Shown here: piece by piece, positions 35,795-47,070 of the stretch
Layout of the letters: every line of letters starts with the position of its first letter
How positions within the stretch are numbered: the stretch's first letter is position 1
From: Rheum nobile
Lineage: Eukaryota > Streptophyta > Magnoliopsida > Caryophyllales > Polygonaceae
Length of the DNA stretch: 64,000 nucleotides
Assembly (NCBI GenBank): GCA_027886185.1
Contig: WOAB01000040.1
Span: forward strand, 9,052,001 to 9,116,000
Reading direction: 5' to 3'
Notes under the pieces: model-generated
What the model was told of the DNA's origin: nothing
Seen by the model: only the letters and a program-made list of their open reading frames with translations
The model's database searches: none
Made by a program: the position numbers and the translations under genes

Positions 35795-37037
35795 TGATAC
35801 ACACAATTATGTTGCGTGTATTGACGGAGTTTTGGCATGATTTTAGTGGTATTTTAGGATGCTCTAGTGATGATTTGGAGACTCGGCAAGGAGGCGCGGA
35901 AGTTGCGTTTTTAGAGCTTTTGGAGCTGAGAAGCGAAGTATGAAGAAGCTGAATTACGGCGACCGCCGCATAATAACGGCGACCGCCGTTAATTCCCCCT
36001 GGAGAACCTCAGCTACGACATTGAAACGGCGACCGCCATTTAATTGCGGCGACCGCCGCAATTACGGCGATCGCCGTGGGAAAAGCAGCGGCCGCCGCCG
36101 CTGTTGGACGAAGCGCCGAGCCGATTTTCCTTTTCGACTTTAGTTATTTTATTTTATTATTACGTTTTGTTTTATTTTAAGTTATTTTGAGATTAAACTC
36201 CCTTTGGTATTTAAGGGTTGAGAAGACTTGTTCTCTTCTCATCTCAGAACCCTAGTTTTATTTCTTACGTATTTCCCTTGCTATGAAAAACTAAGCACCT
36301 CTTGCTTAGTCAGACATTGAAGCTCTTCGTTTGATTCAGTTGTAAGTTTCTACTTTTAATCTATTGCTTTGGGCTTTCGTCTTTTCTCTTGCTTGAATCT
36401 TATGATTGATATTGGTAATTTCTAGTCTGATCAACTAGGGTTTATTGGTATTTATCTATTGCTAGGTCTAGATTGTTACTGGTTGAGCATATCTGTTCTT
36501 TAGTAGCAATTGCATCGTGTTAGTAACTGGTTGTGCTAATCTTATGCAGAAGAGAATTGATTTACATCTTAGGGTAAAAACTGGTTGTTTTATTCTAGGT
36601 TGTATCCAACCATATTCCTATCCATAAAGCTGCTGTTAAATTGAATCTTGATAGTTTCAGGGTTGTTTAATTAGTTAGTTTTAATAGTATCTGGTTGTGC
36701 TATTAGATACTTTTTAAAAGGAATTGGAATTGCCATTGCATGCGATTTTGAGTGGTTTCTATGATCAACTTGTCATTCGATTAGTGGATATTGTTTGACT
36801 AAGTGCCTTCCCCATACTTGATTTCAGCACTTTAATTGCTTACTTACTTTTGCATGCTTGGTTACTCTACAAACAAACAAAACCCCCCCTTTGGTTACTT
36901 CAATTGACATACACTTTACATACTGCGATAGATTGTGTTTCCCTGTGGATCGACCCTTACTTGCCTGAGACTGCGTTTTAGGTTTTGTTTGGATTTCTTG
37001 CATAATAGGAATTAGTACGACAAAATACCTGTTATCA
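35795..37037 (+). repeat. 5' LTR of the Athila-like element
   Basis: Starts TGATACACACAATTATG and ends CCTGTTATCA. It contains five motif copies (starting at 35956, 35976, 36026, 36046 and 36064) and a TATA-like TATTTAAG at 36208-36215, so the motif cluster lies about 145-250 bp upstream of the TATA. The copy at 36064 (ACGGCGATCGCCGT) is a perfect palindrome. Confidence 0.95.
36208..36215 (+). promoter_or_regulatory. TATA-like box of the Athila-like 5' LTR
   Basis: TATTTAAG in the context TTTGGTATTTAAGGG. The same sequence occurs in the 3' LTR at about 46241. This is the best promoter candidate in the LTR; transcription is not shown. Confidence 0.5.
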
Positions 37038-37040
37038 AAT

Positions 37041-37057
37041 TGGCGCCGTTGCCGGGG
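37041..37057 (+). other. Primer binding site (Asp-tRNA type)
   Basis: TGGCGCCGTTGCCGGGG lies 3 nt after the 5' LTR. This sequence is typical of Athila/Tat elements, which prime with tRNA-Asp. Confidence 0.9.
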
Positions 37058-37119
37058 AATTTTACAATTCTATCTTGTGTGTGTGATTTGTGTGCCAATT
37101 TTTGGTGTGAACCTCTCTT

Positions 37120-40100
37120 ATGGTTCACACCACCCGTGTTACTAATACTCCACTTCTTGATTTTGATCCAGAGATCGAAAGGACTTTTCACCAGGCTATC
37201 AGGGCTGCGCGTGCATTACTGCAGGATACTGATGCGATGGCTGACCAACGTGTTACTCTTGAGTCTTTGACGGCCCCCAACTTAGACCAACCAACTCGTG
37301 CTGTGGAATTTCCCTCTCTTGGTGCAAGAGTAAAATTTGAGCTTAAGACAGGAGTAGTTCACTTACTCCCGAAATTCAGCGGAACTCCCCTTGAAGACCC
37401 TATTCAACATTTGGATGAGTTCGTTGAGGTCTGCACCAGTATGAGGCCATCTGAGATCACTGAAGATCAGATGAAGCTTAGAGTTTTCTCCTTCTCATTG
37501 AAGGACTCTGCGAAAGACTGGTACCATACTTTGGCCCCAGGAAGCATCACCACCTGGACTGCCCTGAAGAAAGTTTTCCTAGACAAGTACTTCCCAGCAA
37601 TCAAATCTAATCAGCTGAAGAAGAAGATATGCAATATTGAGCAGCAGTCTAATGAGTCCCTCTATGAGTATTATGAGCGCTTCAAGAAGCTAGTGAAGAG
37701 CTGCCCCTACCATGGGTATGAAAAGCATGATCTTATTCTTTATCTGCATGGAGGACTCCGTGAAGATGACCGTCGGATGGTGAATTCCTCTTGTGGCGGT
37801 AATATTCTGAAAAGGACCTATGAAGAGGCCCTGGAGATTTTTGCCACTCTAGCTGATGATGCGAGACAATATAGTGGGAGAGGCTCTCAAAGCTTGGTTG
37901 CTGCAAGCGCTCAGTCTAAGTATGATCAAGCTGATTTTGATTTGCTGCGAGAAGAGGTGAGGCGTTTGAAGCTGAAGGGTACGCCCCAACAGGTTAAGGC
38001 CTGCGAGATCTGTCATGACGACCTACACCCTACTGATGCATGTCCTACTATGCAAGATGAGGTGAATGCAGTAGGAGGATATCAACAGCGGCCTAGGAAT
38101 GATCCCTATTCTAGTACATACAATCCTGGCTGGAGGAACCATCCCAACTTCAGATGGAGAGACCCGGAACAGGATCAAGGCCAAACGCAACAACAGGGTA
38201 TTCCACAACAGTCTAGACAACCCTATGTACCGAGACCCCAAGGGCAGAGCTCGAATCCTTCATCATCCATGGAGGACATGATGAAAACATTGACTGCGAA
38301 TGTTGTCCAAATGAGCAAGAATCAAAAGGAATTCCAGGAGCACACACAGTCCAACATCCAGAATTTGGAAAGACAGTTTGGTCAGATTTCTCAAGTGGTG
38401 AATAAACTGGATGCCAGGGATTCCGGTAAACTCCCGTCTCAAACTGAAGTGAACCCAAACATTCGAAATGTCAGTGCTGTGACTTTGAGAAGTGGGAAGA
38501 AGCTTGGGGAAAATAATTCTGAGATTAACGAGGAAGAAACTGAGGATTTGGAACAGACCAGAGACGGCGACCGCCACGAGACACACGGCGACCGCCGTTT
38601 AATGGAAGCTGCTCTCGACCTGGAGAAAGAAAATCACGGCGACCGCCGCGAAAATTACGGCGACCGCCGTGACGGTGATAATATTCTCAGAAATTCTGAT
38701 GACAATCATGGTGACCGCCGCGAACCATACGGCGACCGCCGCGAAACTTACGGCGACCGCCGCGAAACTGAAGTAGCTCTCGACTCATCCGACGAAAATC
38801 ACGGCGATCGCCGTGACATTTGCGGCGCCCGCCATTCATCTGGAGTCGAAGCTGAGGCTGAAAAGAAGTCTGACTCTCCGATTTTTCCTGGGTGGAAGCC
38901 GGTTGCGCCCTTCCCATCTGCTCTGAAGCGCACCAAGCCACTTGCGCAGGACAAGGACATGTTCGAGATGTTCAGGAACGTCTAGGTCAACATACCTCTT
39001 CTCAATCTAATCAAGTCCGTCCCCCGCTATGCCAAATTCTTGAAGCAGATGTGCACCACAAAAAGGAACCAAGACAAGAATAGCAAGAAGAAGGTAAAGG
39101 TAAGCGAACATGTCTCTGTTGTGTTTCAAAAACGCTTACCCAAAAAATGTGGTGACCCAGGTATGTTTACTATCCCTATCACCATTGGAGGAACCAAGTT
39201 TAATAAGGCTATGCTGGATTTGGGTGCTTCTATCAATGTTTTACCTTTCTCTCTCTGTGAATCCTTGCGATTAGGACCTTTACATGCAACGAATATTTCC
39301 ATTCAATTGGCTGATAGGTCTAGTGTGCGTCCTATAGGGATTGTAGAGGATGTCTTGGTTATGGTTGGTGATCTTACGTTCCCTGCTGATTTCTATGTGC
39401 TCAATATGGAACATGACAAGCATGCAGCCCCTATTCTGTTAGGGAGACCTTTCCTCAAAACTGCTAATACCAAGATCAATGTGAGCACAGGTTCTTTAAC
39501 TATGGAGTTTGATGGCCAGGCTATTAATTATAACATATATGAAGCCATGAAATACCCTGCTGATGATCACTCTTTGTGTGCTATTGATGTGCTTGAGCCT
39601 GTAGTACAAGATGTCTTTGATGATGACCAAGTAGATTCTATGCAATCCATGATTATTGATTCTAGTTTAGATTTTACTCTATCTGCTAACGTGCAGGAAG
39701 TTGTCAATGAGTTGGATGCTTACTATAAGCGTCCTACTGAGCTACCAGGTAAAGCACCTCTGCCACTAACCCTGCCTGGCGAGAAACTTTTACCCTCTAT
39801 TGTGCAGGCACCAGTGATTGAGTTGAAGCAACTTCCCGAGCACCTCAAGTATGTCTTTCTTGGAGACGAAGAGACCTTGCCAGTGATCATCTCTAACAAG
39901 CTCACCCAGGAACAAGAAGACAAGTTGGTGGTGGTTCTAAAGGAACACAAGACGGCAATTGGTTGGACCATTGCTGACATCAAGGGAATCAGCCCCACCA
40001 CATGCATGCACCGAATTCTGCTGGAAGGCGAAGAGAAGCCTTCGCGACAACCCCAGAGGCGTCTGAATCCACCTATGATGGATGTTGTCAAGAAGGAAGT

Positions 40101-42722
40101 TCTGAAGCTTCTGCAGGCAGGTATGATCTTTCCTATTTCTGACAGTAAGTGGGTTAGTCCTACGCAGGTCATCCCAAAGAAAGGAGGAATCACAGTTGTG
40201 GAAAACCAACATGGGGAGTTAGTCCCTACACGACTGCAGACAGGCTACAGGGTGTGCATTGATTACCGCAAGCTGAACGCGGTGACCAGGAAGGACCACT
40301 TCCCTCTACCATTCATTGACCAGATGCTCGAGAGACTGTCAGGTCGTGCATTCTACTGCTTCCTGGATGGATACTCAGGCTATTTCCAGATAGCCATTGC
40401 ACCTGAAGACCAAGCGAAAACGACATTCACCTGTCCCTTTGGCACTTTTGCCTATCGTAGGATGCCATTTGGATTGTGCAATGCTCCAGGTACCTTTCAG
40501 CGGTGTATGGTAAGCATATTTTCTGAGTACATTGAGAACTTCATAGAGGTATTCATGGATGATTTTACTGTTTATGGAGATGACTTTGATGCATGCTTGC
40601 ACCATCTATCACTTGTGCTTGCAAGGTGTGTTGACACCAATTTAGTGCTGAATTCTGAGAAGTGTCACTTTATGGTTGAGCAGGGCATTGTTTTGGGTCA
40701 TATTGTATCGTCTAGGGGTATTGAGGTCGATAAGGCAAAGATTGAAGTAATTCAGTCTTTGCCCTATCCTACTAATGTTCGCGAAGTTCGTTCTTTTCTA
40801 GGCCATGCAGGTTTCTATCGCAGGTTCATTAAAGATTTTTCCAAGATCTCATCACCTCTATGTGACCTGCTGAAGAAGGAGATTGGATTTGAGTTTACAG
40901 TTGAGTGTCGGGCTGCCTTTGATGAACTGAAGGCGCGCCTGACAAGTGCCCCAATCATCCAGGCGCCTGACTGGTCTAAGCCCTTTGAGATCATGTGCGA
41001 CGCCAGTGACTATGCTGTGGGGGCTGTGCTGGGCCAAAAAGATGGAAGAGCATCCCATGTGATCCAGTATGCATCCATGACGCTAAATGGTGCGCAGAGG
41101 AACTACTCCACCACAGAGAAGGAGATGCTGGCCGTAGTGTTTGCCCTTGAGAAGTTCAGGCAGTACCTGCTTGGTACAAAGGTCTTTGTCTACTCCGACC
41201 ATGCTGCTCTGCGCTACCTCATGACGAAGAAGGAAGCCAAACCAAGGCTGATCCGGTGGATCCTATTACTCAGCGAATTTGATGTGGAGATCAAGGACAA
41301 GAAGGGTGCTGAGAATCTTGTTGCTGACCACCTCAGCCGAATTGTCCAGGAAGATAACACCCCACAACCCCAGATTCAGACAAGATCCCTGATGAGTCTC
41401 TATTCCGGCTCACTACTGTAGAGCCTTGGTATGCTGATTTGGTGAATTTTCTCACCACGGGTGACTTTCCTCCACCCTTCAACAAGGCTCAGAGGGACAG
41501 GCTGCGCAGTTCAGCCAGATTTTTTGTCTGGGATGACCCCTACCTATGGAAACATTGTTCTGACCAGGTAATTCGTAGGTGTATCCCAGAAAATGAGGTA
41601 AATTCTCTCCTTACCTTTTGTCATTCTGAGGCATGTGGTGGACACTTTGGGGTACAATGAACCGCAAGAAAGGTACTTGAAGCAGGATTTTGGTGGCCTT
41701 CCATCTTCAAGGATGCGCATAACCACTGCAAATCCTGTGACAAGTGTCAACGGGTTGGAAATATATCTCAGAGGGATGAGATGCCACAAACAGGGTTGAT
41801 TTTCTGTGAAATCTTCGATGTTTGGGGTATTGACTTCATGGGACCGTTTCCATCCTCTTGCGGTAACATATATATTTTGCTTGCGGTGGACTACGTTTCC
41901 AAGTGGGTGGAAGCGAAGGCCACCAGGACTGATGATGCTAAAGTTGTTGCAGAATTCTTGAAGTCCCACATATTCACCAGGTTTGGAGTGCCAAAGGCTC
42001 TCATCAGTGATAGAGGAACTCACTTCTGCAACAGAACAATTACTGCGCTATTAAAGAAATATCATGTCACGCAGCGAATTTCTACCACCTATCACCCTCA
42101 AACGAATGGGCAAGCTGAAGTGTCCAACCGGGAGATAAAGTCCATCTTGGAGAAGACGGTGTCTCCAAATAGAAAAGACTGGAGTTTGAGGCTTGATGAC
42201 GCACTCTGGGCATACAGGACAGCTTACAAAACACCAATTGGTATGTCACCCTTTCGGTTGGTGTTTGGTAAGGCTTGTCACCTTCCAGTGGAACTAGAAC
42301 ACAAGGCATATTGGGCTGTAAAGAATTGCAGCTTGCAGCTGGATGGGGCTGGAGTGCTTAGAAAGCTCCAACTACAAGAGCTGGAGGAGGCCAGGATCGA
42401 GGCTTATGACAATGCCATTCACTACAAGGAAAGGACTAAGACTTGGCATGACAAGATCATACTGAGGAAGGACTTCAAGGTTGGAGACAAAGTCCTCTTA
42501 TTCCAGTCACGCCTTAGACTTTTCCCAGGCAAGCTGAGATCGCGCTAGGCAGGACCATATTATGTGACCAAAGTCTTCCCACACGGTGCCGTAGAGCTGT
42601 TTGACTCGACATCACAGACTTTGTTCAAGGTGAATGGGCAGAGGATAAAGAAATACCATGAAGGCTTCACCAAAGACACCATTGAAGAGGCGTTCCTGAA
42701 GGAACCCGAAGCTGAAACGTGA
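37120..42722 (+). pseudogene. gag-pol of the Athila-like element, nearly intact
   Basis: Starts at the ATG at 37120. The gag domain spans about residues 85-260 (DWYHTLAPGSITTWTALKKV; YLHGGL), with a cysteine motif (CEICHDDLHPTDAC) near residue 296 and then a GDRR-rich insert. A single TAG at 38983 separates gag from pol in the same frame. The protease has DLGASINVLP (39217). RT: VCIDYRKLNAV, DGYSGYFQIA, FMDDFTVYGDD (40555). RNase H: CDASDYAVGAVLGQ (40999), STTEKEMLAVV. A one-base shift near 41355-41370 moves the frame. Integrase: HFGVQ then a TGA at 41658, WGIDFMGPFP (41823), SDRGTHFCN, QTNGQAEVSNREI. TAG at 42546 and the final TGA at 42720. The three internal stops all fit C-to-T or G-to-A change. 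Confidence 0.93.
38564..38833 (+). repeat. GDRR repeats in gag: 14-bp motif inside coding sequence
   Basis: Nine or so copies of the motif (ACGGCGACCGCC with variants) lie in one reading frame and are translated as [H/Y]GDRR[E/D] units between acidic spacers rich in Glu and Asn. The insert is in the gag C-terminal region, between the cysteine motif and the conserved gag-protease linker. It maintains the open frame. Two copies are altered (a TGACCGCC variant near 38710 and GCGGCGCCCGCC near 38822). Confidence 0.9.
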
Positions 42723-43644
42723 TTGAACCTACACTGAGTCGAGCCACGACGTTAACTATGACGCTTCTCGGGAGGCAACCCGATGATTAGGTAATTTCTT
42801 TTCCCTTCCCTTAGTCAATTCTAGTTATTTCCCTTTTGTTTCTGTGTTTTTGTGTCGACCTCACCTGCAGAAACGTGAAAAATCGAAGAAGGTGCTCACG
42901 GCGACCGCCGCGTAACTTACGGCGACCGCCGTTAATTGCTCACCATGGAGGATGCCTACGACATCAAAACGGCGATCGCCGTTTAATTACGGCGACCGCC
43001 TCCCTCCATACGGCGCCCGCCGTTTCACCCCCCTCGATCACGCTGTTTGCATCAAATGACGGCGACCGCCGTTTAATCACGGCGACCGCCACCGTTTCAG
43101 GTTCGATCCTTTCATAAAAAAAAAAAAAAAAAATGGACCCTGAGAAAACCTTAAACAGGGTGCAAAAGGCATACAAAGAAACCCGTTAAAACCAAACGGG
43201 GTAAAAGCCAAAAAAAAAAAAAAAAAAAAAATAAATTTAGGCCCCCTCCCCAGACCTATCATCTAACCTACCCCCCTCACTTTCCCATTCCCCTCTCTCT
43301 CTCGCCACTCGCCCTCAACCCTAGATCCGGCGACCGCCGCGCCAGACCGCCGCCAACTTCGCTCGCCGCTTGCCCGCCGCCAGCCAAGGTCACCGTCGTC
43401 GCTCGCCGTTTCGGAAATCTGCAGAATCTGTGCAAATTGAAACGGCGACCGCCGCATTCAACACGGCGACCGCCGTTCTTAGCAGCAACCGCCGCATTCA
43501 ACACGGCGACCGCCGTTCTTAGCAGCGACCGCCGCTCAACCCGGCGACCGCCGTTTCGTCGAATCTGGTGAATTTATTCTTATTCCCTCCCTGTTCTGCT
43601 TTTTGCTGTTGCTAGTAGTGTTGCTAGTCGTTGGGATTTTTGAG
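42723..43644 (+). repeat. Untranslated stretch with two further motif clusters, upstream of the extra ORF
   Basis: Motif copies (ACGGCGACCGCCGT and variants such as ACGGCGATCGCCGT) fill 42898-43092 and 43327-43556, about a dozen in all, on the plus strand. Between them are two A runs (43117-43133 and 43211-43230). The segment 42908-43005 resembles the LTR segment at about 35966-36063, including the spacer words CTACGACAT and TTAATT. It is the spacer and probable leader or promoter of the ORF starting at 43645. Confidence 0.85.
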
Positions 43645-44979
43645 ATGTCGGGATTTTTGAAACGCTCATTGTCTTCCCGGAAGAAATCAACGGGAGGTGA
43701 GCCCTCTCGGAAAAAATCATCGGGGGTTGAGACCTCCCGTAACAAGGTTGAGGAGGCTCGTAGGAGGCTTTTGCAGGAGAGGGCTTTTCAGTCCACATTA
43801 TTCTTTGATCCAGGCACTCTGCGGGAGTTGCAAATATATGAGAGTACGCAAGAGCTTTTTGTCAATGGTGGCCTGGGTAGTTTCTTCCATTTTGCGGCGC
43901 CCACATTCCCCAGCTGGACTGTGAAGTTTCTGGCCAGCTTTGATAGCCACTGCGATGAGGAGAGGATCACATTTAGTTTGGGTGGTAGCAGGCACTCTAT
44001 GTCCTGGACGGACCTTGATCTAGCGCTTGGGATTACCAGGCCACCATCTTCTGCGCAGGCGTGGAACGCCGCCAATGGTTACTTCCCCTTTTGGTACCAC
44101 TCCACAGGGTCCAATGTCTACAACCCGCAGGATGGGGAGTACAATTACAAGTGGTCGCATCCGGGCCTGCGGCTGGCACATAAAGTAGTGCGGATGGCCT
44201 TCCATGGCCAGTCCGAATTGAACAAGCTCCCGTACGACGATTTGTATGCTGTATGGAGTATGACCCCCGAGTGCCCTCTGGTGTGGGATTGGCGTACCCA
44301 TTTTATTGCTGCGTGCAGAAAATTTCAGGACAACAAGGGGCAGAAGATCGTCATTGGGGGCATGATCACCTTGATAGGCCGCCACCTGGGTCTCGAGCAA
44401 CCTGACCCTTCCCAGCAACTCTCTCCTGCTTTTACATATGATTGGAGGCAGCTCAGGACTTCCGCTGTGATATCCGAGACCGGGTCTAACCCGAAGTTCT
44501 GGCTGTATGGCACGCGGGGTATCTACAAAATCCCCATCCCTTTTCCGTTTGTGGTGACCTGTGGCCCGCGCTACAGAGACTTTGATGTGAGCGGTTACCG
44601 GGTGGGAGCCCTTGGGGTGCGTCCCGTGCCAGCTAGCAGTGTTGCTCAGGATGATGACGATGACAGTGAGGATGAGGACGATGATACCAATGACGATGAG
44701 GACACTGCTATGCCTGCGGTACAGGCTACCGCTGCTGCTGGCCCGTCTCAGGATTACCAGAGACAGACTTGGGAAATGGTCCAGGGGATTGACTCTCGCC
44801 AACAGTCTATGCAGTCGGACTTTGCTGCCTACCACCAGGAGTTCATTGACTTCCGCCAGGAGTCCAGGGACCACTACGCGACGCAGACCCAGGACATTCA
44901 AGCCCTGGAGGAACATATGAGGCAGTGGAACCTTTTCATGGGTTCCCAATATCCCGACTTTCCACCACCGCCGCAGTAG
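43645..44979 (+). CDS. Extra 3' ORF of the Athila-like element, 444 aa, intact
   Basis: Lies between pol and the 3' LTR in sense orientation, where Athila elements carry an additional or env-like ORF. The first ATG is at 43645. The N-terminus is Ser/Lys-rich (SRKKSTGGEPSRKKSS). The body resembles the plant-transposon protein domain of Athila ORF1-type proteins (FDPGTLRELQIYESTQELF; SWTDLDLALGI). An acidic run (DDDDDSEDEDDDTNDDED) occurs near residues 335-352, then a Gln-rich coiled-coil-like tail. I see no membrane segment within the ATG-initiated protein, although the bases just upstream could encode hydrophobic residues without an ATG. The frame is fully open while gag-pol is broken. Function is unknown. 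Confidence 0.85.
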   Translation: MSGFLKRSLSSRKKSTGGEPSRKKSSGVETSRNKVEEARRRLLQERAFQSTLFFDPGTLRELQIYESTQELFVNGGLGSFFHFAAPTFPSWTVKFLASFDSHCDEERITFSLGGSRHSMSWTDLDLALGITRPPSSAQAWNAANGYFPFWYHSTGSNVYNPQDGEYNYKWSHPGLRLAHKVVRMAFHGQSELNKLPYDDLYAVWSMTPECPLVWDWRTHFIAACRKFQDNKGQKIVIGGMITLIGRHLGLEQPDPSQQLSPAFTYDWRQLRTSAVISETGSNPKFWLYGTRGIYKIPIPFPFVVTCGPRYRDFDVSGYRVGALGVRPVPASSVAQDDDDDSEDEDDDTNDDEDTAMPAVQATAAAGPSQDYQRQTWEMVQGIDSRQQSMQSDFAAYHQEFIDFRQESRDHYATQTQDIQALEEHMRQWNLFMGSQYPDFPPPPQ

Positions 44980-45827
44980 TAGGTACATTCTTCACTTCCC
45001 CTCTGTTATTATGTCTGATATCATTGAGGACAATGCTTATTGTAAGTTTGGGGGAGTGGATTATGTATTTATTATTACTAGTTTAAAAAAAAATAAAAAA
45101 AAATAAAAAATAAAAAATAAAAAATAAAAAAATAAAAAAATAAATCCTAGGATGGGCTGAAAACCCGAAAGGGCGGTCCAGGTAAAAAGCAGGTAATCCG
45201 ACAGGCACTAGGCCTGGGAAAAAATGGATTCAGAGTGACGTGAGACGGTGAGTCCATCTATGATAAAATGAAATGAGTGGCTATGATGAAAACCCGAAAG
45301 GGCTCCTAGGCAAAATGAGTGAAAAGAAAAGGAGTGTTTTCTAGGATCTCATTTTACCGGCGGGGCGACATAAGATGAGGAGACAAAGAAGGATTGTCGG
45401 GTAGGCCATTGAGGGCGACATAAGATGAGGAGACAAAGAAGGATTGTCGGGTAGGCCATTGAGGGAGACATAAGGAGTCATAGATGGAGGTTAGGACTAG
45501 TGGTTACTTTCATTTTTGGATGACCGGGATAAGCTTGGGGAAAGTATTCTGCTTGCCCTTAAGCTTGGATGTGTATTGAGTCGGCTGCTGTGGTTGAGGT
45601 TGTGGATATTGCATATGTTTGTGTTGATGTTGTGCTGATTATGATGCTGGTGTTGGGGGTGTAGTTGTGTTGTGATTGGTTGGTTGAAGGATGTTGAGCT
45701 TTCATGTACATGCTGTTACTCTTGGTTGTGGGCTTTCCTTGCATGTTGATGATCTAGGTGCTTATTGGTGATGGGTGGTAGTTCTCTATCCACTCGAGGC
45801 GAGTAGAGATTCAAGTGTGGGGGAGTT
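44980..45827 (+). repeat. 3' spacer of the Athila-like element: A-rich run, 50-bp tandem repeat, polypurine tract
   Basis: An A/T run at about 45084-45143 is followed by two copies of AAAACCCGAAAGGGC (about 45158 and 45289). A 50-bp unit is duplicated in tandem at about 45363-45465 (landmark GGATTGTCGGGTAGGCCATT twice). The polypurine tract AGTGTGGGGGAGTT at 45814-45827 abuts the 3' LTR. Confidence 0.85.
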
Positions 45828-47070
45828 TGATACACACAATTATGTTGCGTGTATTGACGGAGTTTTGGCATGATTTTAGTGGTATTTTAGGATGCTCTAG
45901 TGATGATTTGGAGACTCGGCAAGGAGGCGCGGAAGTTGCGTTTTTGGAGCTTTTGGAGCTGAGAAGCGAAGTATGAAGAAGCTGAATTACGGCGACCGCC
46001 GCATAATAACGGCGACCGCCGTTAATTCCCCCTGGAGAACCTCAGCTACGACATTGAAACGGCGACCGCCGTTTAATTGCGGCGACCGCCGCAATTACGG
46101 CGATCGCCGTGGGAAAAGCAGCGGCCGCCGCCGCTGTCGGACGAAGCGCCGAGCCGATTTTCCTTTTCGACTTTAGTTATTTTATTTTATTATTACGTTT
46201 TGTTTTATTTTAAGTTATTTTGAGATTAAACTCCCTTTGGTATTTAAGGGTTGAGAAGACTTGTTCTCTTCTCATCTCAGAACCCTAGTTTTATTTCTTA
46301 CGTATTTCCCTTGCTATGAAGAACTAAGCACCTCTTGCTTAGTCAGACATTGAAGCTCTTCGTTTGATTCGGTTGTAAGTTTCTACTTTTAATCTATTGC
46401 TTTGGGCTTTCATCTTTTCTCTTGCTTGAATCTTATGATTGATATTGGTAATTTCTAGTCTGATCAACTAGGGTTTGTTGGTATTTATCTATTGCTAGGT
46501 CTAGATTGTTACTGGTTGAGCATATCTGTTCTTTAGTAGCAACTGCATCGTGTTAGTAACTGGTTGTGCTAATCTTATGCAGAAGAGAATTGATTTACAT
46601 CTTAGGGTAAAAACTGGTTGTTTTATTCTAGGTTGTATCCAACCATATTCCTATCCATAAAGCTGCTGTTAAATTGAATCTTGATAGTTTCAGGGTTGTT
46701 TAATTAGTTAGTTTTAATAGTATCTGGTTGTGCTATTAGATACTTTTGAAAAGGAATTGGAATTGCCATTGCATGCGATTTTGAGTGGTTTCTATGATCA
46801 ACTTGTCATTCGATTAGTGGATATTGTTTGACTAAGTGCCTTCCCCATACTTGATTTCAGCACTTTAATTGCTTACTTACTTTTGCATGCTTGGTTACTC
46901 TACAAACAAACAAAACCCCCCCTTTGGTTACTTCAATTGACATACACTTTACATACTGCGATAGATTGTGTTTCCCTGTGGATCGACCCTTACTTGCCTG
47001 AGACTGCATTTTAGGTTTTGTTTGGATTTCTTGCATAATAGGAATTAGTACGACAAAATACCTGTTATCA
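45828..47070 (+). repeat. 3' LTR of the Athila-like element
   Basis: Same length as the 5' LTR with about ten substitutions. It carries the same five motif copies, starting at 45989, 46009, 46059, 46079 and 46097. The third copy is perfect here and changed to CCAT in the 5' LTR. It is followed by the target duplication GTGCC. Confidence 0.95.

Larger units (their letters stand above)
35795..47070 (+). mobile_element. Athila-like Ty3/gypsy retrotransposon, 11.3 kb, with TSD GTGCC
   Basis: LTRs of 1243 bp each (35795-37037, 45828-47070), target duplication GTGCC at 35790-35794 and 47071-47075, an Asp-tRNA-type primer binding site, a polypurine tract, a gag-pol in one frame and an extra ORF between pol and the 3' LTR. 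These are traits of the Athila/Tat branch. The LTRs differ at about 10 of 1243 positions (0.8%), nine of them transitions. This insertion is younger than the Tekay-like one. It interrupts exon 1 of the GRF gene. gag-pol has one frameshift and three stops. Confidence 0.95.

Noticed and set aside
35940..36143. A 67-codon frame in the Athila-like LTR (and 45973-46176)
   Set aside because: Lies upstream of the LTR TATA-like box; the peptide is only translation of the motif cluster.
38564..43556. CRISPR-like array of short repeats
   Set aside because: The repeats are 12-14 bp with irregular spacing in retrotransposon sequence of a plant genome; there is no leader, cas gene or uniform spacer length.
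44020..44988. A 322-codon open frame on the minus strand
   Set aside because: It is an antisense shadow of the extra ORF at 43645-44979. It has no recognisable domain, and its composition follows from the sense codons.
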